Notes: generated by a model not told the origin, from the sequence alone. Positions 43,141-55,908 are shown, numbered from the stretch's first letter. The stretch: 64,000 bases of DNA from Polyodon spathula (GCF_017654505.1 NC_054571.1:3876041-3940040), one strand, 5' to 3'. Numbers and translations: made by a program.

Positions 43141-45522
43141 CTTACATCTCAGTGTACATTTAGCTTTTTTCAGAGCAGCTAGTGAATCAAATAACATTAT
43201 ATTTGCCTTCAGTTCAGGCTTTCAACTTGTGGTGTGGCTACATGCTGGATCCACTTTAAGTGATCTGTCTTGTATTCGCTCAAAATAAAGAGGTACTGTT
43301 ATTAACTTATTATAAAGTTATGTACACAGAAAACAAGCTGTCCAAGTATGTGTGGCAAGTGAAGCACTTTGTTAATAGTCAGAGATTTACTAGTTATATT
43401 CCTGGATATTATGAGTTAAGACATTTTACCGTTGACTTAAGAAAACAGCAATGTGTATTGTATAAAGTTAATTTATTTGGTTATATTCTTAATCATTTAA
43501 TGTCACAGTGCATAGGAAAAAAAGCAAGTGGCATATTTTGATGGAGCCAGGATCTCGATTAGCTGCAGAGTTTATTTCAGATGAACATCGCACTAAGTTA
43601 TTAAATTGAATGTAAGGACGCTAACCCACAGAGATTGTTGGGAAATGTTGCTGTTTTGAATTGTTAACAAAAAAAATAATTGTAAACTCGAACTGAGGCA
43701 AACAAAAGTTGCAACGGAGAAAAGAACAAAAAGAAGCGGGCTGCTGTCATTTTCTTTTAAGGCTGCAACACAGGCATTGTTGTTTCTATAACAGGTAGTA
43801 AGTTCATTCATTGATACAGATGGATAACTTGTCACATCATTTTCACTTTGAGTGCCGAGTTATCTGGAGTTTGCTGTAATTCAAGAAAATGAAGACCTGT
43901 GAACACCAATTCAATAGCCCCCTTGGCTAGTATAAAAATGTAACCGGAATTAACCAGTATTTCATTTATTTCGGACCGGAACGGAACAAAATCAAAATGT
44001 CATCAGTGCAGCACTATAAACTATATATCAGAGCAACAAGTCCTACCCCTATAACTCCAAAAACCACACCTGATATATTAGTTATTCATCGTGACATATC
44101 TTCATAACACATGACACTAACCAATCCTGTATGTTTGGTAGGTGGTTATGTTTTCAAAATACCCAATTATTTTACCCACGATTTATACCCTAATTGCATT
44201 ACTGCAAATGTATAATGGTATTATGTTCTGCATGTCTCCATGCAGCCTGAGACCTGGGCTTTGACCTGCACGTTGTGATACTGTACAAATTGCCTTGACC
44301 TGAATCAATAAGTGGTTAAGACTTTACAGATTGAATTCTGCAGTAATAGTGTTTGTTTACTACAGTTTCAAGTTTATTGGAAACTCAGGTGAAAGTGAAA
44401 CACTGCAGTAATGATGGTATTGGCAACGTTGCTCAGCTGATGACACACAGGAGGAATAGCCTTTGTGTTGTTGCTACGGTAACTGTTCTGACTATATATT
44501 AAAAGTAGCATCTGCCAGAGCGCTTTGGACCAGCCGGGAGTTTGAACTCACGACCCTGAAACCTTATTTAAAGCTTGACAGACAATAACTAAGTTGCACA
44601 ATTTGGCCAGTACTGTCTGTTTACTGTAGTTAGGCCACAAAAATAGTTGTTATAATTTAGTTTAATAATGAATGTATCCTTGTAATGAGACAGTACAAGA
44701 TTAAAACATGATGACTGTTCTCCTACTCTCAGGAAGATGGAACAAGCTTTCAGTTTGATATCTATGAACATATATTTAATATTTGCAAAGAATGTTACAA
44801 TATAACCTAGCCCCAAACTAACTTCCTCTTATTTTTGAGACACAAGTATAATTGGATCAGGCTGCATTTATCTGGAGGTCTTGTTTTGTAACAGTTTGTG
44901 GTTTTCATTGTGTTATAAACATCCTCTGTAATTCTGAAAACTGCATTGTTTCTGAAAATGGTCTGCAAGATGATCTAAGCAGGACACCCTAGAGATGTAC
45001 ACAGCCGCTCCTTTTGAAAGCTTGTTGAGCTCATTCTGAAGTTGCCTGTTGGGGCACTGTCTTTGTCATCTCGCTCCCGGATAACTCTGTGTCTCTCTTG
45101 CCTCTCAGTGGATACCCACACCTTAACAGAATACCCCTGTTACACTGTAATTGCTGTCTGTTCTAATAAGCACGACTAAATTGAATTAGTTGTTTCTGAG
45201 ATCTGTCCTGCATTAATAATTGACAGTGAAACTATTAAGTGTACTGGTATACACAGGAATAAATAATTGAAATAAACCCATTTAGGAAACATTCTTAAAA
45301 TGTGCAATGTGATCAATGGAAAGTGCTGCTGCTATCAAAGCAGGACCTGTGCTGTGGCTCACACTTATGGTATAACAGCACTCAGTGAGACCCTGGAAAT
45401 CTACTTTTCCTACAGAACAAAAGCAGCAAGCTCTTCAGCAAAGCTTTAGGGGACCCGGTGTGGTGCTATTGTACTGTACCTGTTAAAATGTGGTACATTG
45501 TGTACTGCTCTTGCGCAATTTG
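43141..45522. other. Gene-free stretch
   Basis: No gene recognised on either strand. I looked for further EGF or signal-peptide exons of the receptor here and found none. A tRNA-like word at about 44,520-44,565 is noted among the rejected items. Confidence 0.45.
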
Positions 45523-47393
45523 CAGAACTGCAAATGCAAGTCAAAAAGGAAGTTAGAAAGGCCAAGAGAGAAATAGAAATGAACATTGCTAAGGGAGCTA
45601 AAACCAATTCCAAAATGTTTTTCCAATATTACAACAGCAAGAGAACATTCAAAGAGGAGATTAAATGTTTAAGAGATACAAATGGCAAAATCATAGAGGA
45701 AGAAAAAAAAATAGCAAATATGTTAAATGATTACTTTTCACAAGTTTTTACAAAGGAAGATACTGACAACATGCCCCACATGTCATCCAGTTCCTATCCA
45801 GTTTTAAATAACTTTAGCATAACTGAGGCAGAAGTGTTAAAGGGACTAGGAGCTCTTAAAATAAACAAATCCCCTGGGCCGGATGAGATCCTCCCAGTAG
45901 TACTCAAAGAAATGAAAGAAGTAATTTACAAACCGCTAACCAAGATCATGCAGCAGTCTCTTGACACAGGGGTGGTACCGACAGACTGGAAAATTGCAAA
46001 CGTAATACCGATCCACAAAAAGGGAAACAAAACTGAACCAGGTAACTACAGACCAGTAAGCCTGACTTCTATTATATGCAAACTTATGGAAACTATAATA
46101 AGATCCAAAATGGAAAATTACCTATATGGTAACAGGGTACTGGGAGACAGTCAACATGGTTTTAGGAAAGGGAGATCGTGCCTAACTAACTTGCTTGATT
46201 TTTTTGAGGATGCAACATCGATAATGGATAATTGCAAAGCATATGACATGGTTTATTTAGATTTCCAGAAAGCTTTTGACAAAGTCCCGCACAAAAGATT
46301 AATTCTCAAACTGAACGCAGTTGGGATTCAAGGAAACACATGTACATGGATTAGGGAGTGGTTAACATGTAGAAAACAGAAAGTACTGATTAGAGGAAAA
46401 ACCTCAGAATGGAGTGTGGTAACCAGCGGTGTACCACAGGGATCAGTATTAGGTCCTCTGCTATTCCTAATCTACATTAATGATTTAGATTCTGGTATAG
46501 TAAGCAAACTTGTTAAATTTGCAGACGACACAAAAGTAGGAGGAGTGGCAAACACTGTTGCAGCAGCAAAGGTCATTCAAAATGATCTAGACAAGATTCA
46601 GAACTGGGCAGACACATGGCAAATGACATTTAATAGAGAAAAGTGTAAGGTACTGCACGCAGGAAATAAAAATGTACATTATAAATATCATATGGGAGAT
46701 ATTGAAATTGGAGAAGGAATCTATGAAAAAGACCTAGGAGTTTTTGTTGACTCAGAAATGTCTTCATCTAGGCAATGTAGGGAAGCTATAAAAAAGGCTA
46801 ACAAGATACTCGGATACATTGTGAAAAGTGTTGAATTTAAATCAAGGGAAGTAATGTTAAAACTGTACAATGCACTTGTAAGACCTCATCTTGAATATTG
46901 TGTGCAGTTCTGGTCACCTCGCTATAAAAAAGATATTGCTGCTCTAGAAAGAGTGCAAAGAAGAGCGACCAGAATTATTCCGGGCTTAAAAGGCATGTCA
47001 TATGCAGACAGGCTAAAAGAATTGAATCTGTTCAGTCTTGAACAAAGAAGACTACGTGGCGACCTAATTCAAGCATTCAAAATTCTAAAAGGTATTGACA
47101 GTGTCGACCCAAGGGACTTTTTCAGCCTGAAAAAAGAAACAAGGACCAGGGGTCACAAATGGAGTTTAGAAAAAGGGGCATTCAGAACAGAAAATAGGAG
47201 ACACTTTTTTACACAGAGAATTGTGAGGGTCTGGAATCAACTCCCCAGTAATGTTGTTGAAGCTGACACCCTGGGATCCTTCAAGAAGCTGCTTGATAAG
47301 ATTTTGGGATCAATAAGCTACTAACAACCAAACGAGCAAGATGGGCCGAATGGCCTCCTCTCGTTTGTAAACTTTCTTATGTTCTTATGTTCT
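45523..47393 (+). mobile_element. CR1/Rex-like LINE, 5'-truncated, RT open
   Basis: Non-LTR retrotransposon copy whose reverse transcriptase frame is open for about 600 codons to a TAA at 47324. Visible motifs: [59 protein letters not shown] (catalytic), and the C-terminal [10 protein letters not shown] region. The endonuclease is absent, so the copy began partway, at CAGAACTGC. The 3' end is TTTCTTATGTTCTTATGTTC. Clade is inferred from motif style; CR1, Rex1 or L2-type remain possible. The upstream ATG at 45498 is host sequence, not the LINE start. Confidence 0.92.
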
Positions 47394-47555
47394 AAATGAT
47401 TTTATCTCAGAAAACAAAGAAACAACCATCTGAAAAGGGTATGATGTACTGAGATTGGCCCTTACATTTCTTTTTAATATTTTTCACAATTCAGCTAATT
47501 TATGTGACTTTCACTGAGGAGCAACAAATTGGGTTATCTAAAATTGTAAACCTGT

Positions 47556-48159
47556 TGTAACGACCTTAAGAGAGCTGGGGTCCCCTTTAAGATCCTTGGA
47601 GGACCTGTGTGATGGACAGGTGATGGGAGCGCTGATTGGACGAGAGGGGGAGGCTACCGAGACATCTCCTCCAAACGAATTCTCAGGAGCGACAAGGGGT
47701 GGAGCAATATAAAAACTCTGCGGACTGGATATGAGGGGGAGAAAGAGATGATATGCGAACTGATGACCGTGAACGATTGACACAGAGCTAGAACTAATCA
47801 ACATACATTACTACTATTGGCCATAACAATGGCAGTTTACCATCGTGGTGCAATTCTCCCCCTGGGACCTTACTGAGGGAAGTGAGGAAGAAAGGGAGAA
47901 GAGGGACTGCTAATTTGGACTGAGTGACGGAAAATAGAGAAGGGAGGCCTGACAGGAGTCAGAGAGACGAGTGTCAGGGAGCTGCAGTTTCAGTTCAGAG
48001 TGTGCGTGTGTGTGTGTGTGTGTGTTGATCCTCACCCGCCCCCATCCTTCTGCCTACCCTGTGCTCTTTCCCCTCTTTTGTTGTTCTAAATAAACATGGG
48101 CTTTCACTTTCGTTTCTACATTCGTCTGATTCTATAAGGGCGTACCCGAAAACGTTACA
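47556..48159 (+). mobile_element. Solo LTR with 7-bp terminal inverted repeats
   Basis: Starts TGTAACG and ends CGTTACA. TATA-like CAATATAAAAAC at about 47,708, AATAAACATGGG at about 48,089, (GT)n at about 48,000. No matching 5-bp target duplication seen. Confidence 0.6.
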
Positions 48160-48699
48160 ATATATATGTTTTTGTGGGGGAACTACAGTTTGTCTTGTTT
48201 GTGGTGCAGTAGTCAATCACAGCATTGACAGCATACCACTTTCTGGCATTAAACAGGTAAGCGTACAACATTCTGAAGATGTAACACTTTCTGGCCCTAC
48301 ACCGTTGGCAATGTTGCTTGCGCTAATAAGAGGTAAGAAAATGGTTATTCAAACCTTGGTTAGCACTCCTTTGAAAGTGGGCCAGTGAAATGTTGCTAGT
48401 GCTAAGAAGCAACTGTATTTAATGGTTTGTTTAAAATATACAATACAATACAAAATAGTCAGGACCGTTTGGTTTGTAGTTTGTTGTAGCAAGAATACAC
48501 AGAGCACAGTAGGCAATAAAACCTACTTGCAGAAACCAAAAAGCCACATGCATGTCATAGTGAAATCTAACATAAGCAATCACTACAAGAATGGGGTTCT
48601 TTTAAGACAGGGTTTAGAAATATTAACAGATCGAGTCTAATAGTTGTAGGGAAGTGGTGTGGCAGAGCAGATCTCTGCCTGGAAGCAATGTGTTGGGGA

Positions 48700-48900
48700 T
48701 TGGCAGGGATAGGGTTACATTCTGCCCCTGCCAGATAAATATGTAAAGGTTTCACTTCTTTAAAAAGATTTGTAGCCCTTTTGATATAGACCCAGAAATA
48801 AGATTTGACGTTTTTAAGCACTTTCGTGCCAATTTTATTAATTACGGAAATAAAAGAAAAACAAAACAAAAATCTAACTCACACATGGAGTACTAACTAA
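48700..48900. mobile_element. LTR-like fragment with hairpin
   Basis: TTGGCAGGGATAGGGTTACA followed by CCCCTGCCAG is nearly the hairpin of the LTR at 34816. The rest is AT-rich and unassigned. Confidence 0.4.
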
Positions 48901-48953
48901 ACTGTGTTCCGTTCTTAAACTACCAAACTGGACAGCTAAGCTGTTTACCAGTC

Positions 48954-49350
48954 TGTGGCGAAGTGCTCACCCCTGTGTGTATTTTGTGTTGTATGTTTTA
49001 TGTTAATGTCGGTGTGTAGTCATTGGTACACGGGATATAAACGGGTCTGTGTAACACGAGTGTTTAAAATGTATATTTGTATTTAGGCACAAGGATTGCA
49101 CAGCACTTCACGTGCAAGTAAAATGTAATAATATGTGAGCACGGGGAATTGCACTTTATTAATTCACGTGCAGTTGTACCGCGACTCCAATTGAATGATT
49201 GATTAGCAATCGAGTCTAGGTACAGCTGCATAAAAGCTGCATGTTTTGACTCTCGGGGTTGTGTGTTCGGTGGTAATAATAATAATATAATAATAGTTGT
49301 AGTAGTCCTGTTTAAATGCCTAAAAGGCTTCTTCACCTCCAGTCGTCACA
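48954..49350 (+). mobile_element. LTR-like element, family B
   Basis: Starts TGTGGCG, ends CGTCACA, with TATA-like GCATAAAAGCTG at about 49,229 and a (TAA)n-like tract near 49,275. Similar layout to 13020-13445 and to the block at 51040-51260. Confidence 0.55.
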
Positions 49351-49414
49351 TTGAAAAAAATTCATAAATAGGCATTTAACTAAATTACCGAAAAAAACAG
49401 AAAAAGGACTGCAA

Positions 49415-50135
49415 ATTAAATAAGAATTGTAAAAGGGGAGGTGGTACAGAGCACGCCCCCAAGAGTCCACTGGTCGACAAAGGATGCCATGTCGCCAGCA
49501 GACTCTGCGTGGGCGTGCTCTAAATTAATCTGTGAACGGAGGAGGGCCCTGAACATGGCCCTGCAGTCAAAGAGACCTTCCCCGCTCATCTTCCGCTTCC
49601 TGGTCTTGTAAATGACCAGTTTAGCAAGAGCCAGGAGCAGATTGACGAGGAGGTCTCTCTTTTTGCTGGAGCCACGAACAAGGTGCCCGAAAATGAGGAG
49701 GGTGGGTGAAAAGTGCAGCCAGAACTGCAGCAGGAGGTTCTTCAGCAGCAGGAAAAACGGCTGCAGCCTGGCGCATAAAAAATAAATATGAGCCACCGAC
49801 TCGGACTGACCGCAGAAAGGGCAAGCGGCATCCAAGTCGGTAAAGTGACGCGAGCGCTCCGTGCAGGACCCTCCATCCCAGGTCCCCAGCTCCCCTGAAG
49901 ACCAGCGGGTAGTACAGGGCCTCCCACTGGGGACCAACGCCCTCTGGTGGTCGGAGGGTCTCCCGCCAAGCGGTGTCTCGGTGGGAGACGAGGGTGGGGA
50001 AGTGGAGGGTGTGGAGCGTCATCGCGTCCAGGGTCCTCCTCGACGCCGATCGCAATGGGGTCGAGAAGAACTGCGAGATCCTGCTCAGGCTGTTCTTGAG
50101 GGGGGGCCGAGGGGGGGCTCGGACCTTGGGTTCAG
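49415..50135 (-). mobile_element. Tx1-like LINE, ORF2 C-terminal part
   Basis: The minus strand reads CPFCGQSESVAHIYFLC (CX2CX7HX4C), LLLQFWLHFSPTLLIFGH and LVIYKTRKRKMSGEG, the C-terminal region of Tx1/L1-group ORF2, with one frame change near 49,700-49,930. The 3' end lies at about 49415. Same family as 2815-3060. Confidence 0.75.
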
Positions 50136-50140
50136 TAGTC

Positions 50141-50285
50141 GTAGTAGTGGTTAAAAATATCAGCTCACCGTGTTTGTTTAGTGTTAGTCCGTTTTGTTTG
50201 TCTATTTTTTTGGGGAATGTGCCGTGTCCTGTGTTTTTGTTTGTCTTGCAACCTTTTATTTTCTGTCCATCTGTTAATTATTAAA
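50141..50285 (+). mobile_element. LTR 3' fragment
   Basis: CTCACCGTGTTTGTTTAGTG, TTGTCTTGCAACCTTTTATT and a final TTAATTATTAAATG match the antisense of the LTR at 40275-40700. Confidence 0.5.
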
Positions 50286-50609
50286 TGCTGAGAGAGACCA
50301 TGTGGCTGTGCTCGCACAGGTGGTGAGGCATTGTGTGTAGCAGGCAGGTATTTGAACAGAGGGAAATGTTTGTTTGGGGCAGTCTCCAGTTTGCGGTTTA
50401 TTTTTAAATGTTTTTATCTATACATATAGCTCAGCTGTGACCAAATGTTATTTTAACTAGAATGTTGGTAGCCATGGTTTTGTTGCATGTCGAATATGTT
50501 AACAGGGTTTTGCTAAATGAGACATTTCTTAATGGCATAAAAACTCACATTTTATCTATTTTAATACTGTTATATAAAAAAAAATCAAAGGCAGTTTAAT
50601 CCCATCAGA

Positions 50610-51260
50610 TTCTCTAGTGGGGCTCCAACAGGGATTTGCTGTGGCCGCTAGCGGAGTATGCCACACTGCTCAACCTTTCTGCTGCCAGCATTGCCACAGG
50701 AGGAGGACCTTGCTCTGCAGCATTCCCGTTGCCAAGATTGCCCCCGGCTGGAGGAGCCAGCTGTGGCACTGTCACCATTTCCGCTGCCAGCATTGCCGTT
50801 GTCATCATTTCCGCCTCCAGCATTACAAATGGCAGCACCCGCTGTCAGAATTGTCCTGGCTGGAGGAGCCAGCCTTGCCTCTGTCAACGTTTCCACTGAC
50901 AGCATTGCCACTGGCTACATTGTCATCTGTGGACCCAGTGATGTCTCCATTCTTGTCCCAAAGCCCTGACCAAGACTTTTGGGCTTTTAAGAGGAGAGGT
51001 GGCCATTGAGGCCATGTGTGCTGCTCACAAGGGGGAAGATATGGGACAGGGTACTCAATGCCCCTGTGCATATTTTATGTTTTGTGTTATTTTGTATTAT
51101 ATTTGTTTCATTATTATTTAATAATGTATGGTTTAGTGTGTAAAAACACAGTGTTATGTTATTATTATTTACAGCCTGGATGGGGTTACAATGCCCTGTC
51201 CAGATAAAATCATGAGAAATCGCAGCGAGTGATTATTGACAAACTGGCTATTGAGCACAC
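50610..51260 (+). mobile_element. Gypsy-like element 3' region and LTR start
   Basis: A repetitive Pro/Ala-rich region (about 50,610-50,965) is followed by purine-rich AAGAGGAGAGGTGG and AAGGGGGAAGATATGGGA, which look like polypurine tracts. Then an LTR-B-like start, CCCCTGTGCATATTTTATG (about 51,061). No intact protein. Confidence 0.4.
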
Positions 51261-51663
51261 ATATGAGAAACCCTGTGCCGAATGTGGTCAGGGGATAAAC
51301 TAGGTGATTGATTGCCGTAAATCGTGTGTTTTGCCACCGTAAAGTCTGATTTTACCGGTTACTAAAAATGCAGTGTATGTAAAGAATGGTGTTCATCTGG
51401 TGTTCTGCACCCGCTACCAAATTTACAATCTGCCAACATTAATCCATTACAGCTATATTGAAATGCAGTCAAATGAAGAAAACAGCATGGATATTAAGCA
51501 AGCTCAAACATTCTAATGTGATGTAAGGACTTTGCCTTGCCTGGTAATTGTTGACCCTCCAAAAACTTTACACCTCTTCTTACAAGGTGCAAACCATTGT
51601 AGAAGCGAGTAACTAAGAGCTCCTTAAAAGCACACACCTACAGACACCCGTCATTGGCTTCAG

Positions 51664-51960
51664 GATGGCTGCTGTGGTACACTTACTAATGCGTCGACAC
51701 TTGGCTCTTGTTGAAGGTAGAAACATGTTCAGAGGAGAAGGGCAAGACGAAAAAGTCCCTGCATATTCAATCCCAGGGCCACTTTGTTTGGGATGCTGGA
51801 GGATGTGGTGCTAAAGCATTATCATCTCACTCCACTCATCATAGACCTAATAGCTGAAGTGAGTGATGCGCCAGACCCCAGCATCTAAGAACCGCTATTA
51901 CTGCACATGTGAAAGTCCTGTGTTCTCTGCACTACTTAGCTCCTTTTAGAACACAGTTGG
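51664..51960 (+). pseudogene. Harbinger-like transposase N-terminal relic
   Basis: Broken frames read MAAVVHLLMRRHLAL, GRNMFRGEGQ, then HYHLTPLIIDLIAEVSDA and VKVLCSLHYLA. The order resembles the start of Harbinger/HARBI1-type transposases. Stops and shifts throughout. Confidence 0.4.
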
Positions 51961-52155
51961 AATGTGTGTGGGGGGATGGCCCAATCCCCCTTTTCCAGAG
52001 TGGTAGGCAAATTTGCATTGCTCTTAAGCTTACATAGGGCGCAGTGCAAAATAATTGCCTGGTCGCAATGCAATTTGAATTATTTGTACTGCTCTTATAC
52101 TTACTTCACCCCCTTTTGCGTTTTTAGTTTTTTTTTTTTTTAAAAAAAGGAACAT

Positions 52156-52543
52156 CCCCTATAGCCTGGGGATCTCAGGTTCGAGTCCAGGCTATGTCAC
52201 AGCCGACCATGACCGCGAGCTCCCAGGGGGTGGAGCCCAATTGGTCGAGTGCTGCCCAGGTAGGGAGGGCTTAGGTCGGCAGGGGAATCCACCGCGCACC
52301 AGCGACCCCTGTGGCCGATAGGGCGCCTGTGGTTCTGCAGTGGAGCCTCCAGATCTGTGTTTCCTCCGGCACTATAGGTCTGGTGGCCTCGCTGTGGATC
52401 CGCAGCGTGTAAAGTGATGGATTGGCAGGAGCACGTTTCGGAGGACGCGCGCTCCAGCCTCTGTTCCGAGTCAGCGGGGGGGTTGCTAGTGGTGAGCCGA
52501 GGATACAGCTAACAATTGGGCACACTAAATTCGAGAGAAAACC

Positions 52544-52590
<47 letters not shown>
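52156..52590 (+). mobile_element. tRNA-derived SINE with poly(A) tail and target duplication
   Basis: Box B-like GGTTCGAGTCC sits near the start (about 52,180). A GC-rich body includes AATCCACCGCGCACCAGCG and GGTTGCTAGTGGTGAGCCG, followed by a poly(A) of about 40. The flanks repeat A-run plus GGAACAT (52142-52155 and about 52584-52597). I see no sign of decay. Confidence 0.8.
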
Positions 52591-52592
<2 letters not shown>

Positions 52593-52675
52593 AACATAAT
52601 TTCTGAGAATTAGTTATGCTGAAGGACAGCCTATATATTTGATAAAAGTAAAACATAAATAAATAAATAAAGTGG

Positions 52676-53440
52676 AAGGTGTATGGCACCACCAAGACCC
52701 TGCCTAGATCAATTTTTGGCCTAAATGCAAAGCGTTATGTTTGGCGGAAACCCAACACAGCGCATCACCCAAAGAACACTATCCCTACTGTGAAGCATGG
52801 TGGTGGCAGCATCATGTTATGGGGATGTTTCTCATCAGCAGGGACTGGGGCACTTGTCAGGATAGAAGGGAAATTGAATGGAGCAAAGTACAGAGAAGTC
52901 CTTGAGGAAAGCCTGCTGCCCTCTGCAAGAAAGCTGAAACAGGGATGGAAGTTCACATTTAGGCATGACAACGACCCAAAGCACACAGTCAAAGCTACAC
53001 TGGAGTGGCTAAGGAACAAAAAGGTAAATGTTCTTGAGTGGCCCAGTCAATTTGTGGCATGACTTGAAGATTGCTGTCCATCAACGCTCCCCAAGGAACT
53101 TGACAGAGCTTGAACAGTTTTGTAAAGAAGAATGGTCAAATATTACCAGATCTAGGTGTGCAAAGTTGGTAGAGACCTATCCCAACAGACTCACAGCTGT
53201 AATTGCTGCTAAAGGTGCTTCCACCAAGTATTAACTCAGGGGAGTGGAGACTTATCCAATTATGATCTTGCAGTTTTGTATTTTTACTATGTAATTTTTT
53301 TTTCTCAATAAAAACTTTGAGGAGTATGGTGTGTAGAGAAGTGGGGAAAAAAAATCCTCATTTAAATTGATGAAACTCTGAGGCACTGACACAGCAAAAT
53401 GTGAAAACAGTTCAAGGGGTGTTGACTTTCTATAGGTACT
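52676..53440 (+). pseudogene. Tc1-like transposase relic with 3' terminus
   Basis: Reads the C-terminal half of a Tc1 transposase: [29 protein letters not shown] (a catalytic D), then a frame break at WPSQ where the D/E-containing SPDLNPIE block is missing, resuming [14 protein letters not shown] to TKY at 53234. The DNA-binding N-terminus is absent. The end AAGGGGTGTTGACTTTCTAT at about 53,420 is Tc1-type. Confidence 0.85.
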
Positions 53441-54154
53441 ATTATATATATATATAAAATAGTGTTTTATATTATTATTTTTTTGTTTTATTATTAGTTT
53501 TGCTTGTTTAGTTGTAGTTTACATAGTTTGTAGCGAAAGCTAAACATGCCAACGTAGGGGAAACAGAGTTTGGTTGTCACGCTTGTTACTTTTTTCCTCA
53601 ATCTGGTGACATGCCCCGAGGTTATGTTCCTTGTTATGTAGCATAGCTTTATTCCAAATATGATATTTGTTGAAAATGCACCGGTCACCTGTGACAGCCT
53701 GCCCCTGTGATGGAAGTTTTTCACTTAACTACTGAAAGAGACTCAGTGAGACAGTCAAGGTTGAATCAAACAAGTTTATAGCTCAAGGATTGCAAACCTG
53801 AGAACATACTCAACTCACGCAGATGTTAGGAAGCCGAGCAATGTTCTGACTTTGCAGAGTCAGTCAGCATAATATATACCTTGTAACCTGCAGTTATTGC
53901 GAGCCAATCACAGAAGCTTAACTCAGTATTCGTGGATAGCAACAACTTGGAAGATTACGATGAGACCAACCATATGCAACAATAACAACTTATTTAAATT
54001 GCAAGCATCCTAAAATTATACTTATTCTAAGTAAGTCGGTGACATTTCTGTGAACTGTCACGGATGCAGCTTGCGGTTGCTAAATAAAGACAACTTCTTC
54101 TTTCTAGCTAGTAGTCAGTATCTTTCCATCCCTTATATGGGCCACCTGCCCTGT
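53441..54154. other. Gene-free stretch
   Basis: No gene recognised. It contains GGTTGTCACG at about 53,573 and CCTGTGACAGCCTGCCCC near 53,690, words that recur at 54.6-55.3 kb. Confidence 0.4.
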
Positions 54155-54456
54155 AAGTACAGTATAATCATAAATCTCGAAAAACTACTCACTTCTAAAT
54201 CTTTTGTAGTCATTTTTGTATTACTTTTAGTATAAATACATGTTAATTTGGATTCATATGTTGTTTTTTCTGACTTTATGTGAACGAAAAGACACACATT
54301 TGCCCGTTTTCCCATTGGAAATAGTGATATTTTGAAATATCACTGTCCTGGTCACAAAAGCAAAGTTTGTGGGGAATAATAGCCATTTTCTATACTTTTG
54401 AGGCATCAGCAATTAGGAAATAACACTTACTACCCAGGAACAAAAAAAATAAATAC

Positions 54457-54465
<9 letters not shown>
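54155..54465. repeat. Dispersed repeat copy 2 (pairs with 2255-2570)
   Basis: Reverse-complement match to the block at 2255-2570, including the near-palindrome GTGATATTTTGAAATATCAC. Its end meets the poly(C) tract. Confidence 0.65.

Positions 54466-54504
<39 letters not shown>
54458..54504. repeat. Poly(C) tract, 47 nt
   Basis: Uninterrupted C run, followed by TACACGGTGTAA. Confidence 0.97.
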
Positions 54505-54692
54505 TACACGGTGTAATAATATATTATTATATTATACCTAAATCTTATAACCCGTAATAGCATTTAAACCTGAGCATGGAAACCCTGAACAATCATAGCA
54601 GTAGCAACATTGTAATTTTCCCACCACACCCCATACTGGGGTTGGTTGTCACAGGATATGGGCTTGCTTTTACAGTAGACAATAATGCAACA

Positions 54693-54723
<31 letters not shown>

Positions 54724-55317
54724 AAGTTTCTACTGTGCACAATGACAGCAAAAGTTGTATTTTTAACACAGCCTCCACAGTACCAGAGGACAATCAGTAA
54801 ATCATTTCAATAAGCATTATATGGTGACATCCCACATTTTGGTGTAAAAAAGAAGAAAGAAAAAATAAGACTTCTTCCTATAGGATTTACATGTGACAAC
54901 CAACCCCCAAAACTATGTGACAACCTGCCCCAACCAGACTTTATATGATGATTTAATTCTCTCAGTACTACTGGGAGAACCTACTGGTTTTGTTTTACAC
55001 CAAAAGATAGCCAGTATCTGGTTCTATTTAACATGGCCACCAGTTCAAACAAACCCCAATACTACTAAGAATTATGACATAAATAACATACTTTTTCATA
55101 CTTTGGGTATGAAAAAAAATGTAATATATGCTAACCTTTATGTTGGATGGAATTGACCTCAAATTACAAGATGGTTGACTTCCAGACAACAGAACACACA
55201 TTTCAGTGTTAGTATCACCTGCCTGCGCCATCTAGTGTCATAGCTATGAGCACTGTAACAACCAACCCGTGTGACAGGCAGCCCCGGTCTCCCCTACGTG
55301 GAGAGCAACAACAGGAG

Positions 55318-55908
55318 TGATTAAGATTTCGACGTTGATTCAGAGGATTTCAATACCAGAGACAGTGATGCTGCCTTATCACTCAGCGATGATGATGATG
55401 AAGAGGATGTGGAGCCAGGAGCAGGAGGGGACTGGGTGTTTATTACTGATCCCTACTGATGCCAGTCCTCCATCGTTAGATTTTGCTCCTGTTTACACAG
55501 ATGTGCACCCGCTGTGGAACCATTGGAGTGTTTTTTGGCTTTTGTTCCCGAAAAGCTAATCACTTACCTTTGTGACTGTACAAACAAAAGAGCAGGCAGC
55601 TACTTTACAGGTAAGCCAGCAAACGCAACACTGGGTACAAGGCAATAAAGCAGGCATCTGCAGCAGCCAGATCCATCACAATGCCTGTGCAAAGTAGCCC
55701 TATACACGCATGTGTGACTATCCCTCCAACACAAGGGAAGCAGAGACTGCAACAAAGATACAGGGTCTGCTACGAAAAAGAAAACAAAAGAAAGGACACA
55801 AGAAAAATGTGCAGTGGTTGCAAAGACAACCCGGGTTCTGTTGTATTAAACATATCAATAAATGGCAGCGAGCAAGTCGATAATGACACACGTTTTGATG
55901 TTGTTTGA
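55318..55908 (+). pseudogene. piggyBac-like transposase relic, internally deleted
   Basis: An acidic N-terminal part (DVDSEDFNTRDSD, a run of aspartates) is followed by FPEKLITYLCDCTNKRAG-like sequence in shifted frames. It then jumps to the C-terminal cysteine-rich part (YRVCYEKENKRKDTR, CSGCKDNPG). The catalytic core between them is gone. Family call rests on these two ends and their order. Confidence 0.55.

Noticed and set aside
44520..44570. tRNA-like sequence, minus strand
   Set aside because: There is a box B-like GAGTTCAAACTCC, but I could not fold an acceptor stem or find a proper box A. At most an old SINE fragment.
45498..47324. 608-codon ORF as a host gene
   Set aside because: It is the reverse transcriptase of a LINE. 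The first codons are host sequence before the truncated element.
43000..51000. Search for signal peptide and first exons of the receptor
   Set aside because: No minus-strand EGF-type cysteine pattern or signal peptide with splice donor was found, so none is reported.
50614..51071. Several overlapping open frames rich in Pro/Ala or Gly/Asn
   Set aside because: All arise from imperfect tandem repeats with high GC. Treated as the 3' region of a retroelement.
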